NCBI GenBank assembly: GCA_025351125.1
Contig: JANXWN010000269.1
Location: forward strand, 1-7,935
DNA length: 7,935 nucleotides
Source of the DNA: Caulobacteraceae bacterium
GTDB lineage: Bacteria > Pseudomonadota > Alphaproteobacteria > Caulobacterales > Caulobacteraceae
Direction: 5' to 3'
Shown: one piece after another, positions 1-7,935 of the stretch
Numbering within the stretch: position 1 is the first letter of the stretch
Layout of the letters: every line of letters starts with the position of its first letter
Position numbers and translations under genes: made by a program
Notes under the pieces: generated by a model
The model's input: the letters and a program-made list of their open reading frames with translations, nothing else
Told to the model about the DNA's origin: nothing
Database searches by the model: none

Positions 1-201
1 GCCGGGCAGGAACCCGAGGGATTCGCCGGCCTCCACGGCGGGGCGTGAGAGCACGATCCGGCCCTCGGTCCCGCCGGCTCGGGGAAAACCTATTTGGCCA
101 TTGCCAAGGCCGTGGAGGCCCTCGAAGCGGGCAAGGTGGGCCGGATCGTGCTCTCACGCCCCGCCGTGGAGGCCGGCGAATCCCTCGGGTTCCTGCCCGG
201 C
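1..201. repeat. Perfect 64-bp inverted repeat at window edge
   Basis: Bases 1-64 are the exact reverse complement of bases 138-201, with 73 bases between the arms. The match ends at 65/137. The right arm is normal PhoH coding sequence. The left arm sits where the segment just upstream of the Walker A loop should be, and it carries an in-frame TGA at 46-48. The simplest reading is a fold-back chimera at a contig end, from amplification or assembly. A genuine inverted duplication that breaks the gene is less likely but cannot be excluded from sequence alone. Confidence 0.95.
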
Positions 202-603
202 GAGTTGGAGGACAAGCTAGCCCCCTATCTACGCCCACTGTACGACGCGCTGTCCGACCGCCTGTCGATGAAACGGGTCCGAACCCTGATTACCGAGGGC
301 GCCATCGAAATCGCGCCGGTGGGATTTATGCGCGGTCGCACGCTTAACAACGCCTTCGTGGTGATCGATGAGGCGCAGAACTGCACCTATATGCAGCTTA
401 AAATGCTGCTGACGCGCCTGGGTTGGAACTCCACCATGGTGGTGACTGGCGATCCGCAACAATCGGATCTGTTGCCGGAACTGTCCGGGTTGAAGTCGGT
501 CGCCGACAAGCTGGAGACCCTGGCCAACGTCGCGGTGGTCCGTTTGGGCGACCAGGACATCGTGCGCCACCCGCTAGTCGCCGAAATGCTCGGGGTTCTC
601 TAG
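64..603 (+). CDS. phoH: PhoH-family ATPase, 5'-truncated
   Basis: This is the core of a PhoH-like P-loop ATPase (Pfam PhoH), a cytoplasmic ATP-binding protein linked to RNA metabolism and phosphate starvation in other bacteria. The reading frame shows Walker A GPAGSGKT at 67-90, then [18 protein letters not shown], then [10 protein letters not shown], then [18 protein letters not shown] with Walker B Asp-Glu at 367-372, then [12 protein letters not shown], and a closing [11 protein letters not shown]. All are hallmarks of the family. The protein ends 11 residues after the VRHP motif, so it lacks the charged C-terminal tail of E. coli YbeZ. No true start is visible: upstream of about base 64 the frame runs into the inverted repeat and a stop at 46-48. 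A TTG at 94 would remove the P-loop and should not be used as the start. Which PhoH paralogue this is cannot be told without the N-terminus. prmA follows 52 bp downstream on the same strand. Confidence 0.9.
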   Translation, partial: LGPAGSGKTYLAIAKAVEALEAGKVGRIVLSRPAVEAGESLGFLPGELEDKLAPYLRPLYDALSDRLSMKRVRTLITEGAIEIAPVGFMRGRTLNNAFVVIDEAQNCTYMQLKMLLTRLGWNSTMVVTGDPQQSDLLPELSGLKSVADKLETLANVAVVRLGDQDIVRHPLVAEMLGVL

Positions 604-621
604 CCGCTCCGCCTCGGTTAA

Positions 622-650
622 GGCTCCCGCCTTTGCAACCGGCGGGAGCC
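622..650 (+). promoter_or_regulatory. Hairpin sequestering the prmA ribosome binding site
   Basis: A perfect 10-bp stem (ggctcccgcc at 622-631, ggcgggagcc at 641-650) closes a 9-base loop. It lies between the PhoH stop at 603 and the prmA ATG at 656. The only good Shine-Dalgarno sequence for prmA, GGGAG at 644-648 (7 bases before the ATG), is wholly inside the right arm and pairs with CTCCC at 624-628. No T-tract follows, so it is not a standard intrinsic terminator. A role in limiting prmA translation is inferred from position and pairing. An RNA stabiliser after the PhoH gene is an alternative. Confidence 0.6.
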
Positions 651-655
651 GAACC

Positions 656-1522
656 ATGACCACTGACGCTCTCCAGATCATTGCACGCGGAGCGCGCGCC
701 GTGGCGGAGGCGGCCGCGTTAGCCCTCGATAGCGACCCGCAGCTGGAGAGTGTCACCTATTCGATTATCGAAGAAGATGAAGTCAAGGGTGTCTGGCGCA
801 TCGACGTCTTTCCGATTTCGACGGAGGAGACCGACGCCATCATCGCCAAGCTTGGCGAGTTTGCCGGCCTTTTCACAACCAGCGAAATCATCGCCGACGC
901 CGATTGGCTGGCGATGGCCTTGTCAGGCCTGCCGCCGGTGCGCGCGGGACGGTTTTTCGTCTACGGCATGCATGATCGCGGCCGAATTCCGGCCAGCGCG
1001 ATCAATTTGCGCATCGAGGCGGGCGCCGCTTTCGGCACCGGCCATCACGGTACGACTGTTGGCTGCCTGTTGGCCTACGACGCCCTGTTAAAACGCCGCC
1101 GATTCCCCAAGGTTCTCGACGTCGGAACCGGCACCGGCGTTTTGGCGATTGCCGCGGCGCGCACCGGATCGCGCGTCACCGTCGGCACCGATATCGACGC
1201 GGTGTCGGTCCGTATCGCCCGCGAGAACGCCCGCGTGAACCGCGCGGACAGCCGGTTCGCCTACGCTGACGGCCTGGCGCACCGAACCGTCGCCCAGCAG
1301 GCGCCCTATGATCTGGTCTTTGCCAACATCCTCGCCCGGCCGCTCGTGCGCCTCTCGCAGTCGATCAAGCGCGCCTTGGCGCCGGGCGGGGTCGCCATCC
1401 TGTCCGGCCTGCTGCACAGCCAATCGCGCTATGTCTTGGCGGCGTATGTGGCGCGCGGTTTTCGGCTTGATCGTCGCTTCCGGCGCGACGCTTGGGCGAC
1501 CCTCGTGTTGCGGCGGGGTTGA
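656..1522 (+). CDS. prmA: Ribosomal protein L11 methyltransferase PrmA
   Basis: PrmA uses S-adenosylmethionine to methylate lysines and the N-terminal amino group of ribosomal protein L11 in the cytoplasm. The 288-residue product is about the usual length. An N-terminal substrate-recognition region of about 100 residues is followed by the PrmA signature [13 protein letters not shown] (residues 122-134). The Rossmann methyltransferase core then has motif [16 protein letters not shown] (153-167), the acidic strand end VGTDID (176-181), and FANILARPL (222-230), the PrmA form of the catalytic-loop motif. [12 protein letters not shown] (242-253) closes the core. The ATG at 656 is supported by GGGAG 7 bases upstream, although that site is folded into a perfect hairpin. 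The gene follows the PhoH gene by 52 bp and could be read from the same transcript. Family assignment is secure; regulation by the hairpin is only inferred. Confidence 0.96.
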   Translation: MTTDALQIIARGARAVAEAAALALDSDPQLESVTYSIIEEDEVKGVWRIDVFPISTEETDAIIAKLGEFAGLFTTSEIIADADWLAMALSGLPPVRAGRFFVYGMHDRGRIPASAINLRIEAGAAFGTGHHGTTVGCLLAYDALLKRRRFPKVLDVGTGTGVLAIAAARTGSRVTVGTDIDAVSVRIARENARVNRADSRFAYADGLAHRTVAQQAPYDLVFANILARPLVRLSQSIKRALAPGGVAILSGLLHSQSRYVLAAYVARGFRLDRRFRRDAWATLVLRRG

Positions 1523-1760
1523 CGGAGGCGGCGAGCCCCGAACCTTTTGCCCGTCAGGGGGAAATGCTGGCGCCCGCCGCGTCACCGCCCTCTACCGCTC
1601 GGCTGACGCCGAGTCGCTTCCCCGAGGAGGGGAAGAGAAACATCTCTGCCCGTTCATTAACCCCTCTGGGAGAAATGTCAGTGACGCCGACAAACGAGGT
1701 TCTCGACGTAACAACGTCGATGGCTTTGCATTGGACTCCAGAGCATTCTAAATCTTTCTC
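1523..1760. other. Palindrome-bearing spacer between prmA and aminopeptidase P
   Basis: This 238-bp spacer has no convincing gene. Open frames that cross it (for example 1492-1821) overlap both neighbours out of frame and have no recognisable protein character. It holds three short stem-loops: 1598-1613, 1617-1635 and 1703-1720. A weaker CGGGG/CCCCG pairing spans the prmA stop codon (1514-1540). None is followed by a convincing T-run, so a terminator for prmA cannot be named. A promoter for the downstream peptidase gene probably lies here, but no good -35/-10 pair could be fixed. The best -10-like string, TCTAAA at 1747-1752, is weak. Confidence 0.6.
1598..1635. repeat. Tandem small palindromes, possible dispersed repeat unit
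   Basis: There are two adjacent stem-loops: CTCGGC-TGAC-GCCGAG (1598-1613, 6-bp stem) and CTTCCCC-GAGGA-GGGGAAG (1617-1635, 7-bp stem). They are three bases apart. The look resembles the dispersed palindromic units common in intergenic regions of high-GC alphaproteobacteria. Only one copy is present in this window, so the repeat status is an inference. It could also be local RNA structure in the 3' end of the prmA transcript. Confidence 0.4.
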
Positions 1761-3575
1761 ATGCGCCAGTCATTCGATGAAACCACCGATCCCTCTTTCG
1801 GCCCGCGTCATGCGCCGTTGATCCGCGCGGCGATGGCGCGGCAAGCGCTCGACGGATTTTTGATCCCGCATGAGGACGAACACCAAAATGAATACCTGCC
1901 CGCCGCCAACGACCGGTTGGCTTGGGCGACCGGATTCACCGGTTCGGCCGGGGCCGCGGTGATTTTCAAAGACAGGGCGGCGGTATTTGTCGACGGGCGT
2001 TACACCCTGCAAGTGCGCGATCAGGTCGACCCGGCGATGTTCGAGGTTCGCGATCTCGTCGAAGGCGGCGTTTCGGCCTATCTGAGCGAGGCCGCTCAAC
2101 CGGGTTGGACCATCGGCTATGACGCCGGCCTGCACAGTCCGGATGCCTTGGAGCGATTTGGCGCCGCCGCCGCCAAGGCCGGCGCGACGCTGAAGGCGGT
2201 CGACGCCAATCCACTGGACGAGGCATGGGGCGCCGACCGCCCGGCTCAACCTGTCGCTCCGGTGGTTCCCCACCCGCTGGAGTTTTCCGGCGAAGATTCC
2301 GCCGCCAAGCGGGCGCGGATCGGCGAGGATCTGACCGCACTTGGCGCCGACGCCGCGGTTCTAAGCGCTCCGGCCACCATCGCCTGGCTGTTCAACGTGC
2401 GCGGCGGCGACGTGATTCGCTCTCCCCTGCCGCTGGGCCAGGCCATTCTTGACAAGGACGGGTCGGCGCGGCTGTTTCTCGACCCGGCCAAGGTCGGCCC
2501 CGATCTTCCGGCTTGGCTGGGCAATCAAGTGCGGCTGGAGCCATCCGACGCCCTACCCGCCGCGCTGGCGGAGCAGAAGGGGCGCAAGATTCTGCTCGAT
2601 CCCGCCCTGACCTCCGCGTGGTATTTCGACGCCCTGACCGGCGCGGGCGCGGAAGTCATTCGAGCCGCTGATCCGTGCGCCTTGCCCCGCGCCTGCAAAA
2701 ACGCCGTCGAGATTGCCGGGACCCGGCGTGCGCACGTCCGCGATGGCGCGGCGTTGACCCGGTTCCTGCATTGGATCGCCACAGACGCGCAGACCAGCCT
2801 ACCCGACGAGCCGACCATCGTGGCTAAGCTCGAAGCGTTTCGCGAGGCCACAGGCGCGCTGAAAGACCTGTCGTTCGACACCATCGCGGGCGCGGGGCCC
2901 AACGGCGCGGTGGTTCACTATCGCCCGACGACGCGCACCAAGCGCGCTGTCGCCTTGGGCTCGTTGCTCTTGGTCGATTCGGGCGGTCAGTATCTCGACG
3001 GGACGACGGACGTAACACGCACCGTCGCGATCGGGGAACCGACGGCGGAGATGAAACAGCGGTTCACTCTAGTACTCAAGGGCCACCTCGCCCTCGCGCG
3101 CGTGCGGTTTCCGGCGGGTACGACCGGTTCGGCGCTCGACGCCCTGGCCCGGGCGCCGTTGTGGAGCGCCGGCCTGGATTTTGACCACGGCACGGGCCAC
3201 GGCGTCGGTTCATATTTAGGCGTGCACGAAGGTCCGCAACGCATCTCCAAGGCCCCCAGCACCGTCGCCCTGCAACCGGGCATGATCGTCTCCAACGAAC
3301 CGGGATATTATAAGACCGGCGCCTATGGCATCCGCATTGAGACTCTACAGTTCGTGACGCCGCCGGCGGCGATCGAGGACGGGGAAAGACTGATGCTGGG
3401 CTTCGAGACCCTCACGCTGGCGCCAATCGACCGCCGATGCGTGGCGCGTGAACTGCTCACCGAAGAGGAACGCGCCCAACTCGACGCCTATCACGCGCAG
3501 GTACTCGGCGAGATCGGGCCGTTGGTGGCGGGGCCGACGGCGGCTTGGCTGCACGAGGCTTGCGCGCCGATATGA
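1761..3575 (+). CDS. pepP: Xaa-Pro aminopeptidase, M24B family (aminopeptidase P)
   Basis: This cytoplasmic metallopeptidase removes an N-terminal residue that precedes proline. At 604 residues it is the long, three-domain type related to eukaryotic XPNPEP1, not the shorter E. coli PepP, although many genomes label it pepP. Two creatinase-like N-terminal domains (about 15-145 and 170-310; note LAWATGFTGSAGAAVIF) precede the pita-bread catalytic domain (about 320-540). All five metal ligands are in place: Asp406 in VDSGGQY, Asp417 in GTTDVTRT, His480 in GTGHGVGSYLGVHEGP, Glu513 in SNEPGYY and Glu527 in GIRIETL. A C-terminal extension (about 545-604) completes the family architecture. The ATG at 1761 fits the family N-terminus, and an in-frame TAA at 1749-1751 rules out a longer one. 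There is no Shine-Dalgarno sequence before it, which is odd. The stop codon overlaps the next gene. Confidence 0.95.
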   Translation: MRQSFDETTDPSFGPRHAPLIRAAMARQALDGFLIPHEDEHQNEYLPAANDRLAWATGFTGSAGAAVIFKDRAAVFVDGRYTLQVRDQVDPAMFEVRDLVEGGVSAYLSEAAQPGWTIGYDAGLHSPDALERFGAAAAKAGATLKAVDANPLDEAWGADRPAQPVAPVVPHPLEFSGEDSAAKRARIGEDLTALGADAAVLSAPATIAWLFNVRGGDVIRSPLPLGQAILDKDGSARLFLDPAKVGPDLPAWLGNQVRLEPSDALPAALAEQKGRKILLDPALTSAWYFDALTGAGAEVIRAADPCALPRACKNAVEIAGTRRAHVRDGAALTRFLHWIATDAQTSLPDEPTIVAKLEAFREATGALKDLSFDTIAGAGPNGAVVHYRPTTRTKRAVALGSLLLVDSGGQYLDGTTDVTRTVAIGEPTAEMKQRFTLVLKGHLALARVRFPAGTTGSALDALARAPLWSAGLDFDHGTGHGVGSYLGVHEGPQRISKAPSTVALQPGMIVSNEPGYYKTGAYGIRIETLQFVTPPAAIEDGERLMLGFETLTLAPIDRRCVARELLTEEERAQLDAYHAQVLGEIGPLVAGPTAAWLHEACAPI

Positions 3576-4045
3576 CTAACGCGCCGCGCGACGTCGCCAT
3601 CAGGCGACTCACGCGGGGGGATATGGACGCCGCGGCGATCGTCCACCGCGCGGCGTTCGACGATCGACTGCCATGGCTGGCCGGTTTGCACACGCCGGAC
3701 GAAGACCGCGCCTATTTTCGCGACCGCGTTTTCGCCGCCTGCACGGTTTGTGGCGCCTTCGCCGACGACTCGTTGATTGGCTTTATCGCTTTCCGCGACG
3801 GATGGATCGACCAACTCCACGTCCTGCCCGACGCTCAACTCATCGGAGTCGGCACGCGCCTGCTCGCCATCGCGCAAGCCACCTCTGCGACGCTGACGCT
3901 TTGGACGTTCCAACGTAACGCCGGCGCCCGGGCGTTTTACGAGGCGCGAGGATTTAAGCCGGTCGAATTCACCGATGGTTCGGGCAACGAGGAGCGTGAG
4001 CCAGATATCCGCTACGAACGGCGCGGCGCTTCGGACAGCGACTAG
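3572..4045 (+). CDS. GNAT-family N-acetyltransferase
   Basis: This is a small acetyl-CoA-dependent acyltransferase of the GNAT fold; its substrate cannot be told. The 157-residue protein opens with the typical beta strand VAIRRLTRGDMDAAAIVHRAAF (residues 8-29), given here as one stretch only to locate it. Motif A contains WIDQLHVLPDAQLIGVGTRLL (about 78-98), whose Q-x-x-G-V-G segment (89-94) binds the acetyl-CoA pyrophosphate. Motif B is NAGARAFYEARGF (116-128), with the usual Tyr123. The ATG at 3572 overlaps the TGA of the aminopeptidase as ATGA, so translation is probably coupled. A GAGG lies 13 bases upstream, rather far for strong independent initiation. A TTG at 3545 is possible but would add residues with no family support. 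Pairing with a peptidase hints at an amino-acid or peptide substrate, but that is speculation. Confidence 0.9.
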   Translation: MTNAPRDVAIRRLTRGDMDAAAIVHRAAFDDRLPWLAGLHTPDEDRAYFRDRVFAACTVCGAFADDSLIGFIAFRDGWIDQLHVLPDAQLIGVGTRLLAIAQATSATLTLWTFQRNAGARAFYEARGFKPVEFTDGSGNEEREPDIRYERRGASDSD

Positions 4046-4089
4046 TTCGAGTTCAACCGCCGCTGGATGCGGACGGCTCGCAGCCTGCG

Positions 4090-4773
4090 TTAGGCTGTTG
4101 CGGCGGCCAATCGGCGGCGACGCAGAGCCGCGCCCATGCCGCCGACCCCCAGAAGCATCAGGCTCCAGGCCGCCGGTTCAGGAATCGCCCCACCGCCGAT
4201 GACGGTCCGGGTAAAGGCACAGTCCGCAGTCTGCGAGGGGCAGGTCGCCGCGATGGTCGAGAAATGGAAGGAATTGTCGGTCGGGTTATAATGCTCGAAC
4301 TCGAAGATGGCGTTGTAAAACGTGTAAACCCCGGGCGCGGCGCTACCGCCGGTCGGATCAAAGGTTCCGAACAGAAAATGCGTCGAAGAACCCGGCGCGA
4401 GGCTGAGATTGGGCGGGTCGACAAACGACGGCGTGGCGAAGTTGAAGTTGAATGCGTACGCCCCGCCGCCGCAACCGGATGTGAAGGTTCCGGAACACTG
4501 GAAACCGTTGTTTACAATTATATTTCCATCTCCTGGAACCAAATCGATCAAATTCTGCGCCGACAAGGGCGAGGTAACCACGCCGCTACCGTCGGTCGCG
4601 ATCGGGTCGGAGTTCGCATCCAGCGTCAAGGTCACCCAAACGGGGATCGACGCGGTTGACGACACCGTCGCGGTCGGCAGGTCGAAGGTCAGACTGGCGA
4701 TCAAATCCGCGCGAGCGGCCGATGTCGCGAGCAGCAACGTAGCCGCAGCGGCGGTAAACTTTGCAACGTTCAT
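4090..4773 (-). CDS. Secreted PEP-CTERM sorting-domain protein
   Basis: This 227-residue exported protein has no recognised enzymatic domain. Residues 1-22 form a Sec signal peptide: Lys5, a hydrophobic Ala/Leu core, and Ala-Arg-Ala before Asp23. The mature part is rich in Thr, Ser, Asn, Phe and Gly, as expected of beta-rich surface proteins. It has four cysteines in two close pairs (93/101 and 178/185) that could form disulfides outside the cytoplasm. Residues 198-227 are a classic PEP-CTERM tail: PEPAAW, a hydrophobic segment SLMLLGVGGMGAAL, then RRRR (218-221). Such tails are recognised by exosortase, and the proteins are usually tied to exopolysaccharide or envelope. No exosortase is in this window. 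The ATG at 4773 is chosen because AAAGGG lies 7 bases upstream and a signal peptide begins there. An upstream TTG at 4881 would bury the signal peptide. A patch near 4500-4530 uses AT-rich codons (ATA, ATT, GTA) unlike the neighbours. Convergent with the GNAT gene, 44 bp away. Confidence 0.9.
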   Translation of the reverse strand: MNVAKFTAAAATLLLATSAARADLIASLTFDLPTATVSSTASIPVWVTLTLDANSDPIATDGSGVVTSPLSAQNLIDLVPGDGNIIVNNGFQCSGTFTSGCGGGAYAFNFNFATPSFVDPPNLSLAPGSSTHFLFGTFDPTGGSAAPGVYTFYNAIFEFEHYNPTDNSFHFSTIAATCPSQTADCAFTRTVIGGGAIPEPAAWSLMLLGVGGMGAALRRRRLAAATA

Positions 4774-4780
4774 TACGACA

Positions 4781-4786
4781 CCCTTT
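4781..4786 (-). promoter_or_regulatory. Ribosome binding site of the PEP-CTERM gene
   Basis: On the minus strand AAAGGG ends 7 bases before the ATG at 4773. This decides the start in favour of the codon that opens the signal peptide, against the longer open frame that begins at a TTG at 4881. Confidence 0.65.
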
Positions 4787-4854
4787 GTTCTGCAAAAAGC
4801 GAACCGCCCCACGGACCGACGCGAGAAGGACGGACTTTCGCCTTGGATGAACAC

Positions 4855-4881
4855 AAAATAACCAAAAAAAGACCCAGTCAA
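4855..4881 (-). promoter_or_regulatory. Candidate sigma-70-type promoter for the PEP-CTERM gene
   Basis: On the minus strand TTGACT (4881 to 4876, five of six to the -35 consensus) is followed after 15 bases by TATTTT (4860 to 4855, four of six to the -10 consensus). The stretch between them is T-rich and stands out from the GC-rich surroundings. The start of transcription would fall near 4848, giving a leader of about 75 bases. The spacer is shorter than the ideal 17, so this is only a candidate. Confidence 0.35.
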
Positions 4882-4890
4882 GTCACAATC

Positions 4891-4905
4891 ACTGATCTTA
4901 CTGAT
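4891..4905 (-). repeat. Direct repeat ATCAGT upstream of candidate promoter
   Basis: On the minus strand ATCAGT occurs twice with a 9-base period (4905-4900 and 4896-4891), just upstream of the -35-like TTGACT. The next bases carry a second small direct repeat, TGACT twice at 4885-4876. The position, roughly 45-57 bases before the inferred transcription start, is where activators commonly bind. The role as an operator is inference. Confidence 0.3.
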
Positions 4906-4961
4906 GACACGCGCCCGTTAACGCGACGCGTCTTGGCTTCGGTACTGGCGGGACCGGCGCA

Positions 4962-4984
4962 GGCGAGACATCGCCCCGCCGGGG
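4962..4984 (-). terminator. Weak stem-loops just after the ligA stop
   Basis: Directly after the ligA TAA (4987-4985) the minus strand reads CCCCGGCGGGG (4984-4974), a 4-bp stem with a 3-base loop. It overlaps a second 5-bp stem GGCGA-TGTC-TCGCC (4975-4962). The two share bases, so only one can form at a time, and no T-tract follows. This may help end the recN-ligA transcript, possibly with Rho, but is not a standard intrinsic terminator. Confidence 0.2.

Positions 4985-7935
<2,951 letters not shown>

Noticed and set aside
94..603. PhoH protein starting at the TTG at 94
   Set aside because: The same frame continues upstream through a perfect Walker A motif at 67-90, so the TTG is an internal leucine codon.
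1492..1821. Possible small gene across the prmA-peptidase spacer
   Set aside because: It overlaps both neighbours in another frame and its translation is low-complexity with no recognisable motif.
3545..3571. Longer GNAT protein starting at the TTG at 3545
   Set aside because: The extra residues have no family support and the ATGA overlap start at 3572 is more typical.
4046..4097. Shared bidirectional terminator between GNAT and PEP-CTERM genes
   Set aside because: Only a 5-bp CAGCC/GGCTG stem (4081-4097) was found; it overlaps the PEP-CTERM stop and has no T-tract on either strand.
4789..4806. Sigma-54-like GG-N10-GC pattern (CGG...TTTGCA on the minus strand) before the PEP-CTERM gene
   Set aside because: The -24 half matches poorly, and the implied transcription start near 4780 would fall after the AAAGGG ribosome site, removing it from the mRNA.
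4409..4861. Plus-strand open frame antisense to the PEP-CTERM gene
   Set aside because: The minus strand has a signal peptide, a sorting tail and a ribosome site; the plus frame has none of these.
4774..4881. N-terminal extension of the PEP-CTERM protein from a TTG at 4881
   Set aside because: It would bury the signal peptide 36 residues in and ignore the well-placed AAAGGG before the ATG at 4773.
4921..4931. Short palindrome ACGCG-A-CGCGT in the ligA-PEP-CTERM spacer
   Set aside because: Such short GC palindromes are expected by chance in DNA of this composition; nothing else supports an operator.

Overview
The window is GC-rich bacterial DNA with tightly packed genes. Its gene content (PrmA, a 604-residue aminopeptidase P, RecN and LigA with an 8-bp overlap, and a PEP-CTERM protein of the PEPxxW type) fits an alphaproteobacterium, possibly near the Rhodospirillales. 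That placement is an inference from protein style, not a phylogeny. The first bases look like the end of an assembled contig. No tRNA, rRNA, CRISPR array, transposase or phage gene was seen.

Left half, plus strand. The 3' part of a PhoH-family ATPase gene (to 603) comes first. Its upstream side is cut off by a perfect 64-bp inverted copy of its own sequence. Next is prmA, the ribosomal protein L11 methyltransferase (656-1522), preceded by a perfect 10-bp hairpin that buries its ribosome binding site. A 238-bp spacer with several small palindromes follows. After it come a 604-residue M24B Xaa-Pro aminopeptidase (1761-3575) and a small GNAT acetyltransferase (3572-4045) that starts on the stop codon of the peptidase through an ATGA overlap.

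Right half, minus strand. recN (7935 to 7086, 5' end outside the window) runs into ligA (7093 to 4985) with an 8-bp overlap, so two DNA-maintenance genes are probably co-translated. After a 211-bp spacer comes a secreted PEP-CTERM protein (4773 to 4090). It faces the GNAT gene tail to tail across 44 bp. The spacer holds an AT-richer stretch with a possible promoter and direct repeats, so the PEP-CTERM gene may be transcribed on its own.

Most of the region is conserved housekeeping: translation-factor modification, peptide turnover, recombinational repair and DNA ligation. The accessory gene is the PEP-CTERM protein, which implies an exosortase elsewhere in the genome. No clearly new multi-gene system was found. 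The points most worth checking are the fold-back at the left end, the hairpin over the prmA ribosome binding site, the orphan PEP-CTERM gene with its own control region, and the altered cysteine spacing in the LigA zinc finger.
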